64,000 nt of DNA from positions 3,265,501 to 3,329,500 of the forward strand of contig OW203732.1 of assembly GCA_934045075.1 (NCBI GenBank). Reading direction: 5' to 3'. The first letter of the stretch is position 1, and every line of letters starts with the position of its first letter. Below are positions 52,470 through 63,060 of the stretch, piece after piece. A program made the position numbers and the translations under genes. A model generated the notes under the pieces. The model did not search any database, had not been told where the DNA came from, and saw only the letters and a program-made list of their open reading frames with translations. Source of the stretch: Yponomeuta sedellus (lineage: Eukaryota > Arthropoda > Insecta > Lepidoptera > Yponomeutidae).

Positions 52470-52640
52470 GAAAGCTCAATAGCCGAATAACAGATGCCCG
52501 AAAACACATGTCCCAGTTGTTAATTTACCAAAGCACCAATAGCCCTAAAACTTCAAATCCCGATCGTTCATAAGCCCGAAAACCAAAAGGCCGACACACT
52601 AACGCCCGAACACTATTGACCGAAAAAAATTGTGTAGGAA
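52460..52640. repeat. Degenerate spaced 'cccgaa' motif tract
   Basis: cccgaa/gccgaa/accgaaa-like words recur about every 8-25 bases (for example near 52497, 52583 and 52605). There is no fixed period and no coding frame. Confidence 0.5.
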
Positions 52641-52688
52641 TACAAAGTCTATTTTCGTTAAATGTATTTTTACCACGTAATCAATCAA

Positions 52689-52787
52689 TATCAACCATCG
52701 TATGTCCCCACTGCTGAAGCACGGCTCTCTTTCTGCACCGCGTGAAGGTTAGGCCATACTCCACCACGGGGGCCAAGTTCGGGTTGG
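52689..52787 (-). mobile_element. 5S-SINE fragment, minus strand
   Basis: Tail side only: 'atcaaccatcgtatgtcccc' to 'gggggccaagttcgggttgg'. Confidence 0.7.
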
Positions 52788-52824
52788 ATTTTGACCACAT
52801 TAACCACTTATTTACAGTCTACTA

Positions 52825-52945
52825 GTTACGTTCATTTGTGAAAGCGTAGCATCAATACCACTTGCTACTTGCAATAGAAAACATTGTGAGGAAACCTAAG
52901 TGTCTAAATATTTACACACCTTAGCGCTTGAAACTACCAATCTGT
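52825..52945 (+). mobile_element. TS-D-type SINE fragment
   Basis: 'agaaaacattgtgaggaaac', 'accttagcgcttgaaact' and 'accaatctg' follow the TS-D body. The head is lost. Confidence 0.55.
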
Positions 52946-53454
52946 ATATTTGTATTATTTTCGTATATTTTCTCTCTCTCTCTGAGAGTGGGACGTATAC
53001 AGTACATAAAAATTTAAAAAATAACTTACAGGCTGCATGAAAAAATCGTAAAAACGTCTGAAAACACAGGGCCACAGTGGAACAGTCTACCGCACCGTTG
53101 GCAGCCCTGTCGCGGTCTGCACAGCTTGCCGGTGTGTTGGCAGCCCTGCCTGAAGTTTCGCGGGCTGTTTTTTAGGCGGAATGTGGTTGAATGTAGAACT
53201 AACTTAGACCTCTAACCTAAAGCCGACTGCTGGCTTCAACTTTAGGTAAAACAACGAATGGGAATAACATTTTATTTAAGACCTGCAGAGGAGAATTTAT
53301 CTATAGAGTCCATGAAAGACTCCCATTGTTGGATACATACCTCTTCACCGTAACAACAAACTCGCCGGTCTTCTACTAATCCCATCCTTTGTCCACCTTC
53401 AAGGAATAGCTATACGAAGTTTCATAAGTATACCTATTGCTTATTTCATGAATA
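52946..53454. other. Unassigned stretch
   Basis: A short (CT)n at 52973-52983. 'ttggcagccct' occurs twice near 53095 and 53137. Confidence 0.4.
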
Positions 53455-53670
53455 TTAAGCTTGCCTGAAACGCGGTTCAAAAAATATCTAATGTACTCTT
53501 TGTGCCAAAAAGGCTACTATAATATAAAGGATTATTTAGACGACAATGATTTCTGGAATAAAAGCCAGTACAATGCATGAGGTTCTATGTTTTATAATAA
53601 TTTTGGGAGCTCTAAAAATTTGTATTTGAAATGGACTCCTACTTTAACTTGTAACGTTCAATAAGTCACA
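53455..53670 (+). pseudogene. FADD LINE 3' fragment
   Basis: Coding end ('cggttcaaaaaatatcta', 'tgtgccaaaaaggctactat') and a shortened 3' UTR ending near 'taacgttcaataagtcacag'. Confidence 0.7.
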
Positions 53671-53762
53671 GATTGTAACGGTGCAAACGTCTTTACTAAA
53701 TTTGTTTGATAGTTCTTTATTTCTGTCTATTTGGTTTGGACATGTGGAGAGGATGCGAGGAG

Positions 53763-54113
53763 GAGCGCTCGTGGCCTAGGCGAACCGAGTGATTGGAATC
53801 AATCACTTGGTTAAGCAACAACAGGCGCGGTCAGGTACGGGATGGGTGAGCGTCCCGTGACTACCGCTAGTGGCATTTTTCCGAGCGCTTCCGTGCTTCG
53901 CAAGGCACGTTAAGTCGTTGGTGCCGGCTGTCATATAATGGCAGTCGTTAAGCCTTGTCAGAGGCCTTATGGGTAGCTTGATAACTTCTGCCACTGTCTC
54001 ACAATCCTCCACCAACCCGGACTTGGCCCCCGTGGTGGAGTATGGCCTCACCGTCCTGCGGTGCAGAAAGAGACCCGTGCCCCAGCAGTGGGGACATACA
54101 AGGGTTGATAACG
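53763..54113 (+). mobile_element. 5S-SINE, full length
   Basis: 'gagcgctcgtggcctaggcg', complete 5S-like core ('ggttaagcaacaacaggcgc', 'ggtcaggtacgggatgggtg') and tail 'acatacaagggttgataacg'. Flanks 'gatgcgaggagg' and 'gatgaggagagg' may be a worn target duplication. Confidence 0.85.
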
Positions 54114-54189
54114 ATGAGGAGAGGAAGAAGGAATAAAGAATGACGAAGCAAATATATATTGCGAATGTGAGTAGATTGGCTGGTAAGGG

Positions 54190-54430
54190 GACGTCATACA
54201 TACATCGACCAAACGGACATCGACTAGGCGGACATATATCGACTAAATAGGGGATGTATTAGCAAAAGGAAAGATAAAAAGTACCCGGAACCGGCGTGCG
54301 TGCATGCAACGACTTATGAACGTTGATGAAGCGAAGGTGATCTGTCAGGATCGTGGCAAGTGGCAGTCCCTGGTCTCTGCCTACCCCTCTGGGATACAGG
54401 CGTGAGGTATGTATGTATGTATGTATGTCC
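54190..54430 (+). pseudogene. LINE 3' end with (TATG)n tail
   Basis: 'gcatgcaacgacttatgaac', 'gttgatgaagcgaaggtgat' and 'cccctctgggatacaggcgt' followed by gaggtatgtatgtatg. It is the intact paralogue for the split copy at 17746-18060. At its left, 'catcgac' words in a loose 15-bp rhythm (54203-54246) may be part of the same element. Confidence 0.6.
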
Positions 54431-54667
54431 TGTCTATCATTTTCAAAATTTTTAAATTTCGTCACCAATTTTTGAGATTTCCTTGACTTTTTGACATGAA
54501 TCATCCTTTACCTGCTTATTCTATTTTTCTATCAAGTTTTTTTCTGTTTAACATTACAAATAACACATAGAGTTGAAGTCATTCCAGTTTATTATTCATA
54601 AAACGTTTTACAACTTCACATGTTTATGTGCAGTTATGATTGAAATACTTTGATTTGATTCTTGATA

Positions 54668-55188
54668 GACGTTTTAAGCCATTTTAAAGGTTAAATTATT
54701 TATATAATACTTGGCGCTTTATTAAAACTTAATGACCGAGTTTTAGTGGCTAAAGGCATAAATACGGTTTGCTCTTGATCTGATTGATTGACGTTTAAAG
54801 TCATTTTTAACGTTAAATTATTTGTGTAAATACTTGGCGCTTTATTAAAACTTTATGACCGAGTTTCAGTGGCTAAAGGCATAAATACGGTTTGCTTTTG
54901 ATTTGATTGATTGACGTTTAAAGTCATTTTTAACGTTAAATTATTTGTGTAAATACTTGGCGCTTTACTAAAACTTTATGACCGAGTTTCAGTGGCTAAA
55001 GGCATAAATACGGTTTGCTTTTGATTTGATTGATTGACGTTTAAAGCTATTTTTAACGTTAAATTATTTGTGCAAATACTTGGCGCTTTATTAAAACTTT
55101 ATGACCGAGATTTAGTGGCTAAAGGCATAAATACGGTTTGCTTTTGATCTGATTGATTGACGTTTCAAGTCATTTTTAACGTTAAATT
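54668..55188 (+). repeat. 123-bp tandem repeat array, left part
   Basis: Units start 'gacgttt' at 54668, 54790, 54913, 55036 and 55159 (periods 122, 123, 123, 123). Each has 'aacgttaaattatttgtgta', 'atacttggcgctttattaaa', 'ctttatgaccgag' and 'ggcataaatacggtttgc'. The outermost unit is the most diverged. The array is cut at 55188 by the LINE. Confidence 0.95.
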
Positions 55189-55299
55189 CACAGTCGCGTG
55201 CGGCGAGCGACGGTGAGCGCACGTACCTATTTAACGTAGATCCGTATAGCGTGATGCTAAAATATTTAGTAACTACCGTACGTCTGTTACCTACGTAAA

Positions 55300-56808
55300 A
55301 TGAGTGATAGTGAGGGAGAAAAAAGTATTACATCAAGTGGAAACAGTGATGTGGTGAACGGAGTGCTAATTGAGGCCACTATGGAGAGGGAACAACAAGT
55401 AAGTGAGGATGAGCGAGAGTGGAATAATTCCGGTACGGAGGGGAGAACAAAGAGACCCAGACAGGACAGTCCAGGTACTGACGAAAATGATGCCTTTGTA
55501 ACTGTGCAAAGACGATCGAAACGTGTAGCGCGAAGTTTTTCTAACACCAGCCAAACGAACCATGATAAACAAGTCGACATTGTCCAAGAAAAACATGAAG
55601 TTTGCATGACGTCGAAGGAAATACTACCGAAACAATTAGGGCTGGCTAAATGGCTGCGATCTGAAAATATAACAGATATTATAAAAATTGTATATAGAAA
55701 CCCCTATAAAGTTCTTATACAATTTAACAAGAAAGAAGACGCTGATCGCTTACTGAGTTGTAGCAAATTGGAAGAAAAGGGTTTCAGATGCCAATCTACA
55801 CAAGAAGTAAACCTTAGTTATGGAGTCGTAAGGAATTTAGATTTAGATGTCCAAGAGTCAGAAATAACAAAAATATTCACGGCTGAGTTTGAGGTTATGT
55901 CTGCGAAAAGACTGCAAAAAAGGAATGCTGATGGCCAGTGGATAGACAGCGAAGCTGTTCGTTTCTGCTTTAAGAGTTCCACTTTACCTCCGTATATCTA
56001 TGCATACGGCTGTCGGTTTAAGGTGGAACCTTACGTCTTTAGAGTATCACAGTGCTCAGGGTGCTGGAAGTTTGGGCACAGCGCCCGGCAGTGTCCCACT
56101 AAAAAGATTTTTTGTCCAAAATGCGGAGGCGCTCATGACAACTGTATTACAACAATCTATACTTGTAAAAATTGTAAAGGCGATCACATGGCTCTGAGTA
56201 AAAATTGTCCAATGTTTTTGAAAGAAAAAAAAATCCGACTTATCATGGCCGAAGATAACGTAACCTACAACGTGGCCCTAAATAAATATATTACAGAGAT
56301 GAAATCAAAACAAGAAGAATATTCAAAGGACAAAAACATGGAAGTTAATATCGATAATCCCATAGAAACACAGGAGCCCCCTCTGAGATCAAGCTACCGA
56401 GATGCTGTGGTAACCCGAGCTATAATACACCAAGAGATAACCCAAGGCAATGAGCACAATGAAGAACAAGGAAAAAAGAACACAGAAAAAAATAAAATTA
56501 TCAAGAACATGAAGACACAAAAGATAAGCGCAGACCCTAGTTTAGAGGAGATGGATACAGCGGATGAGCTAAATACACAAAATCTGGAGACAACAGTAGA
56601 AGATAATAGTGAACCAACGAGAAAGAAGAGTAACTTGATGGTTCTATTGAGAAAAATAAAAGATATAATTATGTCTAAGAAGACTTTTGAAGAGAAACTA
56701 ACAACAATTTTAAAAGTTTTTCTGGTACAGGCCAAAGAGCTAATTATAGAGATGTGTAAAGAAGTGGTCTGGCTGAACGATCTTTTCAAGGTTTTTAATT
56801 ATGGATAA
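55300..56808 (+). CDS. LINE ORF1, Gag-like nucleic acid-binding protein
   Basis: 502 residues, uninterrupted. An acidic, polar N-terminus (MSDSEGEKSI) and a middle part with a fold-like KWLRSENITDIIKIVYRNPY segment lead to three Cys/His knuckles at about residues 252-307: CSGCWKFGHSARQC, then CPKCGGAHDNC and CKNCKGDHMALSKNC. The C-terminal third is Lys/Glu-rich. Such proteins bind the element RNA and form the particle that brings ORF2 to the target. The stop at 56806-56808 overlaps the ORF2 start ATG at 56801 in a different frame (atggataa), which suggests coupled translation of ORF2. The start at 55300 is the first ATG of the frame. Confidence 0.85.
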   Translation: MSDSEGEKSITSSGNSDVVNGVLIEATMEREQQVSEDEREWNNSGTEGRTKRPRQDSPGTDENDAFVTVQRRSKRVARSFSNTSQTNHDKQVDIVQEKHEVCMTSKEILPKQLGLAKWLRSENITDIIKIVYRNPYKVLIQFNKKEDADRLLSCSKLEEKGFRCQSTQEVNLSYGVVRNLDLDVQESEITKIFTAEFEVMSAKRLQKRNADGQWIDSEAVRFCFKSSTLPPYIYAYGCRFKVEPYVFRVSQCSGCWKFGHSARQCPTKKIFCPKCGGAHDNCITTIYTCKNCKGDHMALSKNCPMFLKEKKIRLIMAEDNVTYNVALNKYITEMKSKQEEYSKDKNMEVNIDNPIETQEPPLRSSYRDAVVTRAIIHQEITQGNEHNEEQGKKNTEKNKIIKNMKTQKISADPSLEEMDTADELNTQNLETTVEDNSEPTRKKSNLMVLLRKIKDIIMSKKTFEEKLTTILKVFLVQAKELIIEMCKEVVWLNDLFKVFNYG

Positions 56809-59800
56809 GTCTAAAAAACAATATATGGAAATCAATATAGTGCAATGGAATGCGCAAAGTCTAAGACCTAAATTATCGGAGTTTGACTGTCTTCTCTCCC
56901 AGGAGAAAATACACATAGCATTACTAAGCGAGACATGGTTAGAACCAGAAACAGAACTAAAAGTTAGCGGTTACGATGTGTATAGAAGAGACAGAGGTGA
57001 TTCATACGGTGGGGTAGCTATTATTGTACACAGATCTTTGAGAGCACGCTTATCTACATTCCAGGTCAGTAATTTGGGTATTGAAATCATACACGTTACG
57101 TTATTGAATTGTTTTAAGTTAAAAGACATTATCTCTGTTTACTGTCCATCTACTGTTAGAACTACACAGTCAGACTGGGACAATATACTGAGCAAGTTTC
57201 CATGTAAATGTTTGGTAGCTGGAGATTTCAACGCTCATCATACTAATTGGTCATATAAAAATGATGTCAGAGGTGCCCAAATAATGGACTCCGCTTTAGA
57301 GCATGGTTTTATATCATTGAATGATAATAGCCCCACTAGAATAAAATTAGTCAATGGTCTGTTGCAACAAACATCACCAGATATCACTTTTTGTTCATCA
57401 GATATAGCAGTTGATTTCTCTTGGATAGTGACTAAAGAATCTTTGGGTAGTGATCATTTAATGATAAAAATCTCAGCAAATTTAATCTCTGATCACGGCA
57501 ATTTTGTTAAAAAACGTAACTTTAAACGGGCAAACTGGAAATTATATCGTGAAACTCTTAAGGATTTGTTAACAAATTCCAACTGTAGCTGTAGTACGGA
57601 AGATATTCAGGAAAAATATAATTTTTTAATTGACAATATTAATTTATCGGCAAATAAGTCCATTCCATGTATAAAATTAAGTACTAATCCTACTTCAAAA
57701 TTTAAACCAAAGAGTTACTGGAATGCGGATCTCTCCAGGTCCGTGGCTCAACGAAGACTAGCGCTAACTGAGTTTAGAAGAAACCCAACTCCGGATAACC
57801 TCAAAAAACTTGAAGATTTGATATGTAAGACCCAACGCATGATAAGGCAAGCTAAGTCAAGGAGCTGGAGAAAATTCGGCGATGGTATTGATGAGACTAC
57901 GTCTGTCTCAGATATGTGGCGTCGAATGCGGTGGATGAAAGGATACAAAAATTCAAAATTTTGTCCGTCAAATGATAAAAAAGAAGAATTACTTTGTAAC
58001 CTCGCTCCTGACACTGTAGGACACTGCCATTCAAAGACCTACGTTTGTATCAAATAACCCATCACTGGAAGCTAGATTTTCTATTCATGAACTGAACAAC
58101 TGCCTAAAGAAAAAAGATACAGCTCCAGGAACTGATCAAATAACCTATTCTATGATTTATAGTCTACCTCAAAAGGCCAAATTGTTATTGCTTAGCATTT
58201 ACAACTCCATTTTTGACGCAGGATATGTACCCAGTCAATGGCGGGAAATAAAGATAGTTCCTATACCTAAATTAAGTATTACCCCTGATGCTGAACCAAA
58301 GTTAAGACCAATAGCTCTTATTTCCTGTTTATGTAAGACATTTCACTTGATGATTACCAAACGTCTTTAATGGTATATTGAGAAGGAACAAATTCTGTCA
58401 GTTAAAACTACAGGTTTCAGACGCTCCCAATCATGTTTAGATGCCCTAACTCGACTGGTATGTCACATACAGATACATCTCAGTAAGAATGTTCCCACCT
58501 TGGCTTGCTTTTTAGATATAGACAATGCGTATAATAATGTGCTAATAAACAAAGTTACAGAGAGTCTAGAAGACATCGGCGTAGGGGCTAAAATTAGCTT
58601 GTATATCTGGGAGTTTCTCAATGAAAGGCGACTAGCAATAACTAAAGACAATGACGCCACAGAAGGCATTGAACTGACCAGATGGACAAGTAAGGGAATT
58701 GCTCAAGGAGATCCTATGTCCCCCTTGATTTTTAACTTGGTTACTTCTGAAATATGTCAAATTATTACGAATGTCATGGTGTCGCAATACGCTGACGACT
58801 TTGTATTGTATACTAGTTGTAAGAAACTTGCTGATAGTGCTAGCAATATACAAAACGCTATAAATACTATTAATATATTACTAGGTAATTTAGGATTAGG
58901 GTTGTCTGAATATAAATCTAAATATTGTATTTTTAGTAGAGGTTATAAAAGTCAGGAAGTAGACATAAGATTGAACGGATTACCGTTAACTTCCATAAAA
59001 ACTATTAAGTATCTGGGTCTATGGCTAGACAAATCATTACGTTGGGGCAAACATATTAATGAAACTGTTGAAAAAACACAGAAATTCTTAAACTTACTTA
59101 AAGTGCTGGCTGGTACCTCCTGGGGCATCCACCCTATATACCTACGTAGATTGTATATAACGTTGATAAGAAGTAGATTAGATTATGCAAGTTTTTTATA
59201 TGATAATAGTGCTAAAACAAATGTATATAAATTAGAAAAAATACAAAATCAAGCCTTAAGAGTAATTGGGGGTTTTATAAGATCCACTCCTATTCACACT
59301 ATGGAATCTGAGTTGTGTATACCACCACTATCATTAAGACGACAGTATTTGGCCTTTAAGTACTGCCTGAAATCCCAGTCTTGGGAAAATAATGTCACGG
59401 TAAAACTACTAGATGAACTGTGCAACGTTTGTTCTGATAGGTACTGGAATAATAGAAAAACACCCCTGTTAACACAAACATTTAGCAAGACTAAATCCGA
59501 AAGTATTTCATGTCACTACCCACTAGAAATGTACAAACTTGATACTTGGATTAGTAACATTCAACTGAGTGACATTATAGTAACCAACTTAGAATCTATT
59601 AAATTAAGTAAAAAATCGTATGAGTCAAATTTGATAAAAAACCAGGTACTTGAAGAATTAAATGAAAAGTACAGCGGGTGGTGCAAAATATATACAGATG
59701 GATCCAAGAGTGCTGATGGCTCGGGGGCAGCCTTTTTTGATGCTTGTAATAAGAATTATGGTTGTTTCAAAATAAGAAATGAAAATTTATCTATCATGTC

Positions 59801-60539
59801 GATAGAACTTATTGCAATCTCAGAAGCTCTCTCATATCTGGAAAGGATGGGCTATCGAAAATGCGTTCTCTTAAAGGATAGTAAAAGTGCTCTCCAGCAT
59901 ATTAAGCGTTGTGGCTCTGGTCACATAAGTGTGACCAAAGCATACACGATAGTTCAACTTTTAGCAGATCTTAACAGTAACAATATTGAGGTGAGATTGC
60001 AATGGGTTCCGTCCCACATTGGCATTTCGGGTAACGAAGAGGCTGATCTGTTGGCAAAAAAATCTGTGGTAGAAGGTAAGGAAAGTGATGTGAAGGCTTG
60101 TTACTCCGAAATGCTACCGAAATACAAAGACTTGTGTTATGGAATGTGGAAAGACTACTTTGACGAAAAATCCAGAGAGAAAGGTATTTGGTATAAGACT
60201 ATGCAAACAGAGCCACCTCATGTTCCCTGGTTTGCCAATGTGAGACTGAAAAGATGTTATATTATAACTGCACACAGACTCAGAACTGGTCATATGCCAT
60301 TAAACAAGTTCAACTTCCTCATGGGTAAAGTCATTAGCCCAAACTGTGAAACTTGTAACACAGTAGAAGACGTGCAACATATACTGTTGGAGTGTACCAA
60401 GTATTCAGTGCAAAGAGCAGATATAATAGCAGAGTTAAGGTTAAATGTAATGGATGTTGGTACATTCCAGAGCCTATTGCACAATCCTACCTCAAGTGCA
60501 GCCTTATTAATATATAAAATGTACAGTAAAATATTATAA
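56801..60539 (+). pseudogene. LINE ORF2: endonuclease, reverse transcriptase, RNase H (two lesions)
   Basis: Would supply target cleavage and reverse transcription. Endonuclease (56801 to about 57500): VQWNAQSLRPK, LLSETWLEP, GGVAIIVHRSL, AGDFNAHHTNW and GSDHLMI, all expected residues visible. RT: LRPIALISCLCK, FLDIDNAYNNV, GIAQGDPMSPLIFNLV and QYADDFVLY (YADD at 58788-58799). RNase H: IYTDGSKSADGSGAAFFD (Asp codon at 59697), SIELIAISEAL, KDSKSALQHI and WVPSHIGISGNEEAD. Then a Cys-rich end, CETCNTVEDVQHILLEC, of the sort found after RNase H in I-type elements. Lesions: a frameshift near 58030-58040 between endonuclease and RT, and a TAA at 58368-58370 after MITKRL. Both frames are otherwise open, so inactivation looks recent. 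This copy cannot make full-length ORF2. Confidence 0.9.
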
Positions 60540-60692
60540 GCTAGTTATTAATAAACAATATATACTTTATGTACTTATATTTAGATAAGGTAGTCTTAAA
60601 AAACATTGTAATTTGGTCTGATGGGGCTGACATGATCACATGGTGATCAAAATAATCCTCTAAATAAAAATAAGATTAAAAAAAAAAAAAAA
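60540..60692 (+). other. LINE 3' UTR and poly-A tail
   Basis: A short 3' UTR with 'ctctaaataaaaataagatt' directly before the A-run (60678-60694). Priming at the target would start from this run. Confidence 0.8.
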
Positions 60693-61028
60693 AACGTTAA
60701 ATTATTTGTGTAAATACTTGGCGCTTTATTAAAACTTTATGACCGAGATTTAGTGGCTAAAGGCATAAATACGGTTTGCTTTTGATCTGATTGATTGACG
60801 TTTAAAGTCATTTTTAACGTTGAATTATTTGTGTAAATACTTGGCGCTTTATTAAAACTTTATGACCGAGTTTCAGTGGCTAAAGGCATAAATACGGTTT
60901 GCTTTTGATTTGATTGATTGACGATTAAAGTCATTTTTAACGTTAAATTATTTGTGTAAATACTTGGCGCTTTAATAAAACTTTATGTTCGAGTTTTATT
61001 GGCTAGAAACATAAATTCGGTTTGCTTC
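60693..61028 (+). repeat. 123-bp tandem repeat array, right part
   Basis: Continues the left array in phase: unit starts 'gacg' at 60797 and 60920. The last unit decays after 'aattcggtttgcttcctg'. Together with the left part about seven units exist. Confidence 0.93.
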
Positions 61029-61845
61029 CTGTGTTTTATAGTGGGTTTTATTGTTTCTTTCTATGGGCACAATCACTGTTACCGATTTTGGCTGCAAACC
61101 AACTCGCGTACAGTACTGTGACGTCAATATTCCGTATATTTCAGTAGTTAATACATCTCACCAAAGTGGGTTCTTTCCAGCCTAGTATTACGAGTCTCAA
61201 ATAAAAGGGGGTACTTTTAATTAAAGAAAAAAAGTCTATTGTCACCTCAGAAAGTCACCTGCTAATATTGTCTCCAAAACTTAGGTTAGCTGGTAGATAA
61301 TGCTAAGTAGCATTAAACTCGCCTGTGTGCAAAATCTTTCTGCAATAAATAATTTTAATAATAATAATAATAATTTGTTACACCAACATGACACATCACA
61401 GAAACAAAATAAACAGATAATTGACATTAAGTGAGTAACAACAGAAATAAACGAAATATAGGTACTTTTTTTTTTTTTTTCAATCTTTAGTTTCATTACC
61501 TCGGGCTCTAGAGTAGGCCTCGGTTTTCGCCGAAAGCACACGATTGTAGGTAATATTACTTCCTGCTCTGTTTTTCGAAATTAAGTTTCACATTAGTTCC
61601 GATATTTCTATTACACGAATATATCCGATTCTATCCTATAGTATCCGAAGTATATTCTAAAAGCTAACAGACTATACAATAGACGAAACGGGTAAAAAGG
61701 CTCGGCTACGCAATTTAGGTACGTCAAATTGTCATAATAAACTATGTGCAGTTTTATGAAACGCGACCCTGGCATTCCGTCTCGCTTGGACATTGTAACA
61801 CTTTTAATGACTTTATCTGCGTAAGTTCCTTTTTTATGTTCAATA
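61029..61845. other. Unassigned AT-rich stretch
   Basis: (AAT)n at 61355-61372 and a T-run at 61465-61480. No gene recognised. Confidence 0.4.
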
Positions 61846-62105
61846 GTGCAGCGGCAGCCCAGTGGAGCAATGCACTCGAAAGCGAGAAACAAAGGTTCGA
61901 TTCCCAGTTAAGTTCATTAGTGAATTCATAGTAGCAATACCGCTCGCCAACTGTGAAGGAAAACATCGTGAGGAAACCTGAGTTTTTGAGGTGATCAAAT
62001 ACCTCAGCGCTAGAAATTGCCAATCCGCGGTGGGCACGCGTGGTAATTAAGCCTATACTCTCTCTTTCCGAGAGAAGGACTGTGCCCTGCAGTGGGACTC
62101 TATCC
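61846..62105 (+). mobile_element. TS-D-type SINE
   Basis: tRNA-like head 'gcagcggcagcccagtggag' and B-box-like 'aaggttcgattcccagtt'. Body 'gtgaaggaaaacatcgtgag', 'cacctcagcgctag'-like and 'atccgcggtgggcacgcgt', ending 'ccctgcagtgggactctatc'. A close relative of 20390-20575. Confidence 0.8.
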
Positions 62106-62280
62106 ATCTACTTGTGGGGTTTTTCTAGATAACAAAAATACGGGCAGAGCTACTTTTTTTTCATAGTTTTGGACCTTATTTCAAAGTGATAAGGTTAATA
62201 AATTTTATAGTTGGAACCATAATCTCGTCATTACCTAATCTTCTTATTAGCGTGTCGATGGCAAGCCACCGTGGTCAAAG

Positions 62281-62690
62281 GATTTGCCAATCAGGAATCA
62301 GCAGGCACTGCAGCGTCGGAGTGATATCTTCACCCATCTAGTGTGAGTGAAGGTGCCACTGGACGCTGTATCGATATCAACCCTTGTATGTCCCCACTGC
62401 TGGGGCACGGGTCTCTTTCTGCACCGCAGGACGGTGAGGCCATACTCCACCACGGGGGCCAAGTCCGGGTTGGTGGAGGATTGTAAGACAGTGGCGGGCC
62501 TTACGTTTAGATGTTATCAACCCGCTCGTAAGGCCCCTGACATGGCTTAGCCACTGCCATTAGATAACAGCCGGCACCAACATTAGCGCGCCTTGCGAAG
62601 CACGGAAGCGCTCAGAAAAAATGCCTCTAGCAGTAGTCACAGAACTGGACGCTGTATAAATTATCCCATTACATAGATGCAAAGTTACAC
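62281..62690 (+). mobile_element. TS-D SINE tail split by a 5S-SINE
   Basis: Left: 'caggcactgcagcgtcggag' to 'gccactggacgctgta'. Right after the insert: 'actggacgctgtataaatta' and 'agatgcaaagtt'. The two halves join into the same tail as at 370-490. Confidence 0.8.
62371..62643 (-). mobile_element. 5S-SINE, minus strand, 5'-truncated, with target duplication
   Basis: actggacgctgta at 62358-62370 and 62644-62656. Contains tail and body ('atgtccccactgctggggca' to 'cttgcgaagcacggaagcgc') but lacks the 5S-like head. The duplication proves it moved as a retroposon. Confidence 0.88.
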
Positions 62691-62702
62691 GTAACAAGAG
62701 TC

Positions 62703-63060
62703 GTCGTCGTCAGGCTAGTCCACTGCTGGACATAGCCCTCCCCTAATGAGTGCCATAGCGCCCTGTATTCAGCTTGCCGCATCCAGCATTTGCCTGCAGT
62801 TTTTCGCAGATTTTCATCCCACCTAGTCGGAGGGCGTCCTACACTACGTTTGCCGACTCGCGGTCTCCACTCAAGGACACGTTTACTCCAACGGTTGTCG
62901 GTTCTTCGCGAGATATGGCCAGCCCACTGCCACTTCAGTTTGCTGATTCTCTGAGCTATGTCGATAACTTTGGTTCACTGTCGGATGCATTCGTTACGTA
63001 TCCTAACTCCGAGCATAGCTCTTTCCATAGCTCGCTGAGTGACTGAAGCGTAACAAGAGT
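62703..63060 (-). pseudogene. QQW LINE C-terminal region, minus strand
   Basis: The minus strand reads WAGHISRRTDNRWSKRVLEW, GRPPTRWDENLRKTAGKCWM and HSLGEGYVQQW. Upstream, strings such as RAMERAMLGVRIRNECIRQ extend it. Stops and frameshifts lie between. The longest QQW piece in the window. Confidence 0.7.

Larger units (their letters stand above)
55189..60692 (+). mobile_element. Full-length LINE with ORF1 and ORF2, inserted in the tandem array
   Basis: aacgttaaatt at 55178-55188 recurs at 60693-60703, where the array continues in register, so the inserted unit is 5504 bp. It begins cacagtcgcgtgcggcg and ends in a run of about 15 A. ORF order (zinc-knuckle ORF1; ORF2 with endonuclease, RT, RNase H) places it near the I/jockey group. 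The 5' end appears complete: ORF1 starts 112 bp in. A tree of the RT would settle the clade. Confidence 0.92.

Noticed and set aside
54668..55188. 123-bp repeats as promoter monomers of the LINE
   Set aside because: The array continues in register after the 3' end, with a target duplication between, so it is the target and not part of the element. Other LINE copies would be needed to exclude this fully.
55287..55607. Antisense frames over ORF1 and ORF2 of the LINE and over the BEL/Pao frame
   Set aside because: They mirror the strong coding strand and show no family motifs.
61281..61541. Short frames of 60-95 codons in the unassigned stretches
   Set aside because: None shows a conserved motif, splice context or similarity to a second copy. 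Chance frames of this size are expected in 64 kb.
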